Source: an uncultured Butyrivibrio sp. (lineage in GTDB: Bacteria > Bacillota > Clostridia > Lachnospirales > Lachnospiraceae). Taken from it: a stretch of DNA of 56,267 nucleotides. Positions 52,441 to 56,267 of this stretch are shown here, one piece after another (the first letter of the stretch is position 1; each line of letters begins with the position of its first letter). Made by a program: the position numbers and the translations under genes. The stretch covers positions 1 through 56,267 of the forward strand of contig CAMORK010000008.1 of the NCBI GenBank assembly GCA_946623755.1, written 5' to 3'. The notes below the pieces were generated by a model. That model saw only the letters and a program-made list of their open reading frames with translations. It ran no database searches and was not told the DNA's origin.

Positions 52441-54606
52441 ATGGCTTCAAAAAAAGGTAACTTATCAATCAACAGCGAGAACATGTTTCCAATCATCAAG
52501 AAATGGCTCTATTCTGACCACGATATCTTTTACAGAGAAGTGATCTCAAATGCCTGCGATGCCATCACCAAGATCAAGAAGATGGACATGATGGGCGAGT
52601 ACCAGCTTCCCGATGATTTCAAGCCTCGCGTAGATGTTGTTTTAAATGACAAAGACAAGACTATCAAAATCACTGATAACGGTATCGGTATGACAGCTGA
52701 GGAGGTTGAGGAGTACATCAATCAGGTTGCTTTCTCAGGTGCCACAGACTTCCTTAACAAGTACAAGGACAAGGCCAATGCGGACCAGATCATCGGTCAT
52801 TTCGGACTTGGATTCTACTCAACATTCATGGTTTCGGATTCAGTAGATATCGATACACTTTCCTATAAGGGCGGCACACCGGTACACTGGACATGTGACG
52901 GCGGATCCGACTTCGAGATGGAAGATGGCACCAAGGCAGAGGTCGGAACAACAGTAACAATGCACCTGTCTGAGGACTGCCTTGAGTTCTGCAACGAGTA
53001 CAAGGCAAGAGAAGTAATCCAGAAATACTGCTCATTCATGCCTTATGAGATTTATCTTTCAAAAGAGAATGAAGAAGGCACAGAGACTATCAAGGCTTCA
53101 GAGAAGCTTGATTCAGATACGGTTATAGAAGAGGTTCATCCTGAGAAGAAGGAGGGCGAGACAGAGGAGCCTGAACTTCAGTACAAGATAAAGAGAAGGC
53201 CTGAACTTTTAAATGATATTCATCCTCTATGGGCCAAGACTCCCAAGGACTGCACAGATGAGGAGTACAAGGAGTTCTACAGAAAGGTCTTCAGAGATTA
53301 CAAGGAGCCTTTATTCTGGATCCACCTCAACATGGACTATCCGTTCAACTTAAAGGGTATCCTTTACTTCCCTAAGATCAACATGGAGTTTGAGTCAATC
53401 GAGGGAACAATCAAGCTTTACAACAATCAGGTATTCATTGCTGATAACATCAAGGAAGTAATCCCTGAGTATCTGATGCTCCTTAAGGGCGTTATCGACT
53501 GTCCTGATCTTCCTCTTAACGTATCAAGATCAGCCCTTCAGAATGACGGTTTTGTTAAGAAGATTTCCGAGTATATCTCCAAGAAGGTTGCGGAGAAGCT
53601 TGCAGGTCTTTGCAAGACTGACAAGGAAAACTACGACAAGTACTGGGACGATATCAGCCCATTCATCAAGTATGGATGTCTTCGTGATGACAAGTTCTGC
53701 GAGAAGATGACAGATTACATCCTCTTTAAGAACCTTGACGGCAAGTACCTTACAACACCAGAGGCTCTTCAGATCAACAAAGAAGCTGAAGAGGAAGCTA
53801 AGAAGGCTGATGAGAATGCGGTTGATCAGAATGGTGAGAAGGTTGAGGCTGAGGTTGTTGACGAGGGAGCGACACACAGCGATCAGAATGGAGCTGCTGG
53901 TGGAGCCCCAGCCAAAGATTCCGAAGAGTCAAGCCAGAATGGCGCAGACGATTCGTCGAATCTGACGGCCAGCCAGGAGGAAACCTCCAAGGAGCCTCGC
54001 ACCATCTACTACGTAACAGACGAGCAGCAGCAGAGCCAGTACATCAACATGTTCAAGGCTCAGAAGATGGAAGCTTTCGTAATGAAGCACAACATCGATA
54101 TTCCTTTCATGGAGCAGCTCGAGCGCAAGAACGAGGGCATCCGCTTTAAGAGAATCGATGCTGATCTTACAGATACCTTCAAGTCAAGAACAAGCAAGAA
54201 GGCAGCAGCTGAGCTCGAAGAGAAGGAGAAAGAGCTCTCAGAGAAGATCAAGAAGGCTCTTAAGAATGACAAGCTTACCGTTAAGCTTGAAAAGCTCAAG
54301 GACAAGAAGGTTTCATCAATGCTTACAGTCTCCGAGGAGTCACGTCGTATGGCAGAGATGATGAAGATGTATGCCATGAACGGAATGGGAATGGGAGATT
54401 TCGGAGCAGAGGGACAGACTCTTATCCTCAATGCCAACCATCCTCTTGTTCAGTATGTAATGGAGCATGAAGACAGTGATAATACCAAGACTATCTGTGA
54501 ACAGCTCTATGACCTGGCACGCATTCAGAACGCACCTCTTGAGGGCGAGGCTATGACTAAGTTCGTTCAGAGAAGCAACGAGATCATGATGATCCTCGCA
54601 AAATAA
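52441..54606 (+). CDS. htpG: Hsp90-family chaperone HtpG with extra disordered insert
   Basis: A 721-aa cytosolic ATP-dependent chaperone. The N-domain has FYREVISNACDAITKI (the ATP-binding Glu/Asn), DNGIGMT and GHFGLGFYSTFMV. The middle domain has LPLNVSRSALQND and FIKYGCL. The C-terminal domain has VMEHEDSDNTKTI. Between the middle and C-terminal parts, at about residues 446-516, lies a roughly 70-residue acidic Glu/Ala/Asn/Ser-rich low-complexity insert not seen in E. coli or Bacillus HtpG (about 625 aa). AAAGGAG is eight bases before the ATG at 52441; the GTG at 52432 is too close to it. The exact CIRCE element upstream indicates HrcA control. Confidence 0.96.
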   Translation: MASKKGNLSINSENMFPIIKKWLYSDHDIFYREVISNACDAITKIKKMDMMGEYQLPDDFKPRVDVVLNDKDKTIKITDNGIGMTAEEVEEYINQVAFSGATDFLNKYKDKANADQIIGHFGLGFYSTFMVSDSVDIDTLSYKGGTPVHWTCDGGSDFEMEDGTKAEVGTTVTMHLSEDCLEFCNEYKAREVIQKYCSFMPYEIYLSKENEEGTETIKASEKLDSDTVIEEVHPEKKEGETEEPELQYKIKRRPELLNDIHPLWAKTPKDCTDEEYKEFYRKVFRDYKEPLFWIHLNMDYPFNLKGILYFPKINMEFESIEGTIKLYNNQVFIADNIKEVIPEYLMLLKGVIDCPDLPLNVSRSALQNDGFVKKISEYISKKVAEKLAGLCKTDKENYDKYWDDISPFIKYGCLRDDKFCEKMTDYILFKNLDGKYLTTPEALQINKEAEEEAKKADENAVDQNGEKVEAEVVDEGATHSDQNGAAGGAPAKDSEESSQNGADDSSNLTASQEETSKEPRTIYYVTDEQQQSQYINMFKAQKMEAFVMKHNIDIPFMEQLERKNEGIRFKRIDADLTDTFKSRTSKKAAAELEEKEKELSEKIKKALKNDKLTVKLEKLKDKKVSSMLTVSEESRRMAEMMKMYAMNGMGMGDFGAEGQTLILNANHPLVQYVMEHEDSDNTKTICEQLYDLARIQNAPLEGEAMTKFVQRSNEIMMILAK

Positions 54607-54619
54607 GTTTGAGTAGTTT

Positions 54620-54652
54620 AGGGAAACGCTCTCTAAAGCGTTTCCCTTATTT
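54620..54652 (+). terminator. Terminator of htpG
   Basis: AGGGAAACGCT (54620-54630) pairs perfectly with AGCGTTTCCCT (54637-54647), followed by TATTTGT. The T-tract is short. Confidence 0.8.
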
Positions 54653-54672
54653 GTGTATTGTGGTGGATTTTT

Positions 54673-55869
54673 ATGTGGAACTATTTAAAGAGCTATTTTA
54701 AGATCGGAGAATTATTTAAAAAAATATTTTGGATCGCACTTTCATTTGCAACTGTTGGAGGAGTTTTTTTCTCACTTCCTTTAGGCTTATTTGTTTTGGG
54801 ACCTGCAGCCGTAGCGGCTATCAAGCATACGGCCAAGAAGTTTACTCAGGATGCGGTTGTACCTTATTGGGGAGAGTGGTTTACCAGAAAAGAGATATTC
54901 AGACTGCTTTCAGGAGAGAAATTTAAGCCTTATGTCACCTCGCATGGGGAAACTGTCAGAGAGGTCAAAGTGAGCAGCAGCGGAAGATGGGTATGCATAA
55001 AGGACAGATACTATCCGCTCGCTTTAGTAAAAAGGTTTTATTTCAATAGGAATTTACAAAAATGCTATGTGTGCATGATTGATGGCACAGATATCGGAAT
55101 GCAGGAATGGAGCGGAAGTAGTGAGATTAAGGATGCGGTTACTGAGCTCATGGGTACAGTTGCGGATTACCCGAAAGATTTGTGTAAATCTGCATTTGAT
55201 GCCGCCAAGGATGATATGAATGTTAGTTACTATAAACTGGCTACTGCAGACTGGAGTGAATTCCGATATCTCTGGGAACAGAAATGTCGCGAACTGGATT
55301 ATGGAAAAGGAGGAGAAAAGGTTGGCAAAAAACGAATCAGAAAGCTGACTGATCCTAACAATATAAAGGACTCGCTGTACAACAAGACACTTTCAGAAAC
55401 AGAATTAGATGCGATATGCAACAGAATAAAATTGGACAAGGGTTTGGATGTACGCGCGTTCTCAAATTTAGACCGATATCAAAAGGATATCTATGTGCTC
55501 AACGGAGTAAAACTCTGCGAGAAACTGGGATATCCCGAGAATATAAAGGCTGAGGATTTCCTCTTTGACTGTATCAGGGATATCGAGAAGCCTTACTTTG
55601 ATGATGCTATCAGAGTTTTGTCGGGATTTCCGAGAAAACATCTTATTTCAGAAATAGAAAGGTACGTGGAAATAGCACATGAGAAGGGAGACTTTGTCTT
55701 TGGCGCAGGTCTTTTGGCTCTTGCCAGATCAATAGATTATGAGATCAGCCTGGAAAGAGAGACTGAAGAAAAGATTTCAAATGAAGTCTCTGAGAGCAGT
55801 GGAACTCTGGGAGGTTCATCAGAGGCTGTAGCTCAGCAGGGCGGAGTAGCTGTGAAGTTTGAAGTGTGA
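54673..55869 (+). CDS. Membrane-anchored protein, unknown function
   Basis: A 398-aa protein with one or two N-terminal hydrophobic segments (about 17-55, ending LGLFVLGPAAVAAIKHTAKK). A soluble region follows with a short beta-rich part (VKVSSSGRWVCIKDRYYPL) and a long helical, charged part; the end is a Ser/Gly/Gln-rich tail. It is not recognised. Tryptophan- and tyrosine-rich segments such as DWSEFRYLWEQKCRELDYGK stand out. The start is ATG at 54673, with GGTGG six bases upstream; a TTG at 54658 is possible. It has no operon partner. Confidence 0.7.
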   Translation: MWNYLKSYFKIGELFKKIFWIALSFATVGGVFFSLPLGLFVLGPAAVAAIKHTAKKFTQDAVVPYWGEWFTRKEIFRLLSGEKFKPYVTSHGETVREVKVSSSGRWVCIKDRYYPLALVKRFYFNRNLQKCYVCMIDGTDIGMQEWSGSSEIKDAVTELMGTVADYPKDLCKSAFDAAKDDMNVSYYKLATADWSEFRYLWEQKCRELDYGKGGEKVGKKRIRKLTDPNNIKDSLYNKTLSETELDAICNRIKLDKGLDVRAFSNLDRYQKDIYVLNGVKLCEKLGYPENIKAEDFLFDCIRDIEKPYFDDAIRVLSGFPRKHLISEIERYVEIAHEKGDFVFGAGLLALARSIDYEISLERETEEKISNEVSESSGTLGGSSEAVAQQGGVAVKFEV

Positions 55870-55912
55870 CTCCCCCACTGACTCCACCAGAGAACCACCC
55901 CACTTCAGCGAT

Positions 55913-56095
55913 TTACTTAAACTGGTTCGCATCTGCATCGTACTTATATCCAATGCCTTCAAGCTTATCCGCAATCTCTTCTATCTCATTCTCACTGAGA
56001 TCAAGTCCGTCAGCAAGCTTATCAAGGCTGCTGTAGTTGTCCCTTAGCTGCGTATTTATATAGCTTAGAAGTATAACAGGATCCTGAGGAATCAT
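55913..56095 (-). CDS. DUF4250 family small protein
   Basis: A 60-aa protein beginning MIPQDPVILLSYINTQLRD and ending GYKYDADANQFK, which matches DUF4250, a small cytosolic family widespread in Firmicutes and Bacteroidetes. It looks like a helical winged-helix-like domain (SSLDKLADGLDLSENEIEEI). Its function is unknown. AAAGGAG lies nine bases before the ATG. Confidence 0.87.
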   Translation of the reverse strand: MIPQDPVILLSYINTQLRDNYSSLDKLADGLDLSENEIEEIADKLEGIGYKYDADANQFK

Positions 56096-56184
56096 AGCAT
56101 TTTTCTCCTTTTTTCTTACTTGGTTTTGATGGCAAATTAATCATACCATATCTTGATAAAATTTCTATAAATCACCACAGAATG

Positions 56185-56214
56185 TTGAAAGCACGCGATT
56201 TGCTGTAGTATAAT
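56185..56214 (+). promoter_or_regulatory. Candidate promoter pointing out of the right edge
   Basis: TTGAAA (56185-56190), an 18-bp spacer and TATAAT (56209-56214). It would drive a plus-strand gene beyond the window, with the hairpin at 56237-56267 in its leader. Confidence 0.45.
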
Positions 56215-56230
56215 CCCGTCTTTGACACCT

Positions 56231-56267
56231 AAAAAGCCGCAATCCCAGTCTATATCTAGGATTACGG
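56231..56267 (-). terminator. Hairpin at the right edge, minus-strand terminator
   Basis: Read on the minus strand, CCGTAATCC pairs with GGATTGCGG (one G-T pair) and is followed by CTTTTT. It would end a minus-strand gene lying outside the window. Confidence 0.6.

Overview
The window looks like chromosomal DNA of an anaerobic Gram-positive bacterium of the family Lachnospiraceae, probably close to Butyrivibrio or Pseudobutyrivibrio (inference). The reasons are GGAGG-type ribosome binding sites, moderate GC with A+T-rich spacers, lipoproteins with Gram-positive lipoboxes, DUF4250 and DUF2975/YozG-type proteins, clostridial indolepyruvate oxidoreductase, and a YesM/YesN-linked sugar ABC transporter. 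I saw no rRNA, tRNA, insertion sequence, prophage or true CRISPR array.

Layout. 1-2690 (minus): the 5' part of an ABC-F ATPase and a membrane EAL phosphodiesterase. 2804-10041 (minus): ThrH, a Cof-type HAD phosphatase, a small acidic protein, Maf, polyphosphate kinase, exopolyphosphatase and the PheA P-protein, the last six closely packed like one operon. 10154-12621 (plus): a DUF5050 protein and pyrBI. 12689-13500: a 56-aa minus-strand gene, then the only long non-coding stretch, which holds four phased inverted repeats and an orphan terminator. 13501-17553: two lipoproteins flank a sodium:solute symporter and an amidohydrolase. 17739-24525: three translationally coupled signalling genes, namely a receiver-GGDEF protein, a hybrid kinase, and a 1130-aa hybrid kinase that carries a DegV lipid-binding-type domain and an Hpt domain. 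24500-34225: an aromatic/2-oxo acid cluster. It has iorA-iorB-paaK-ACT on the minus strand and, divergently, an acyl-CoA synthetase, a DUF362 ferredoxin-like protein, an LRR protein and an NSS amino-acid transporter. 34241-38215: DegV, then a VWA/MoxR pair. 38387-39329: DUF2975 plus a small HTH regulator. 39507-41498: a 2-isopropylmalate synthase fused to an AraC-type DNA-binding domain. 41560-44855: an L,D-transpeptidase, an FAD protein and a parvulin lipoprotein. 45086-51419: a lipoprotein, a CUT1 sugar ABC transporter and its YesM/YesN two-component system. 51444-56095: YitT, HtpG behind a CIRCE operator, an unknown membrane-anchored protein and DUF4250.

How the genes work together. The divergent ior and acyl-CoA synthetase promoters are near copies of each other from the -10 box through a GCTTTAAAGC operator. 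The same operator sits between the -35 and -10 boxes of the symporter-amidohydrolase promoter about 14 kb away, so one regulator probably controls both. The three-gene signalling operon contains every part of a His-Asp-His-Asp phosphorelay that could end in c-di-GMP synthesis. The most unusual items are the LeuA-AraC fusion, the DegV domain inside the phosphorelay kinase, and the phased repeat array near 13.0-13.3 kb. Novelty could not be tested here because no database search was possible.
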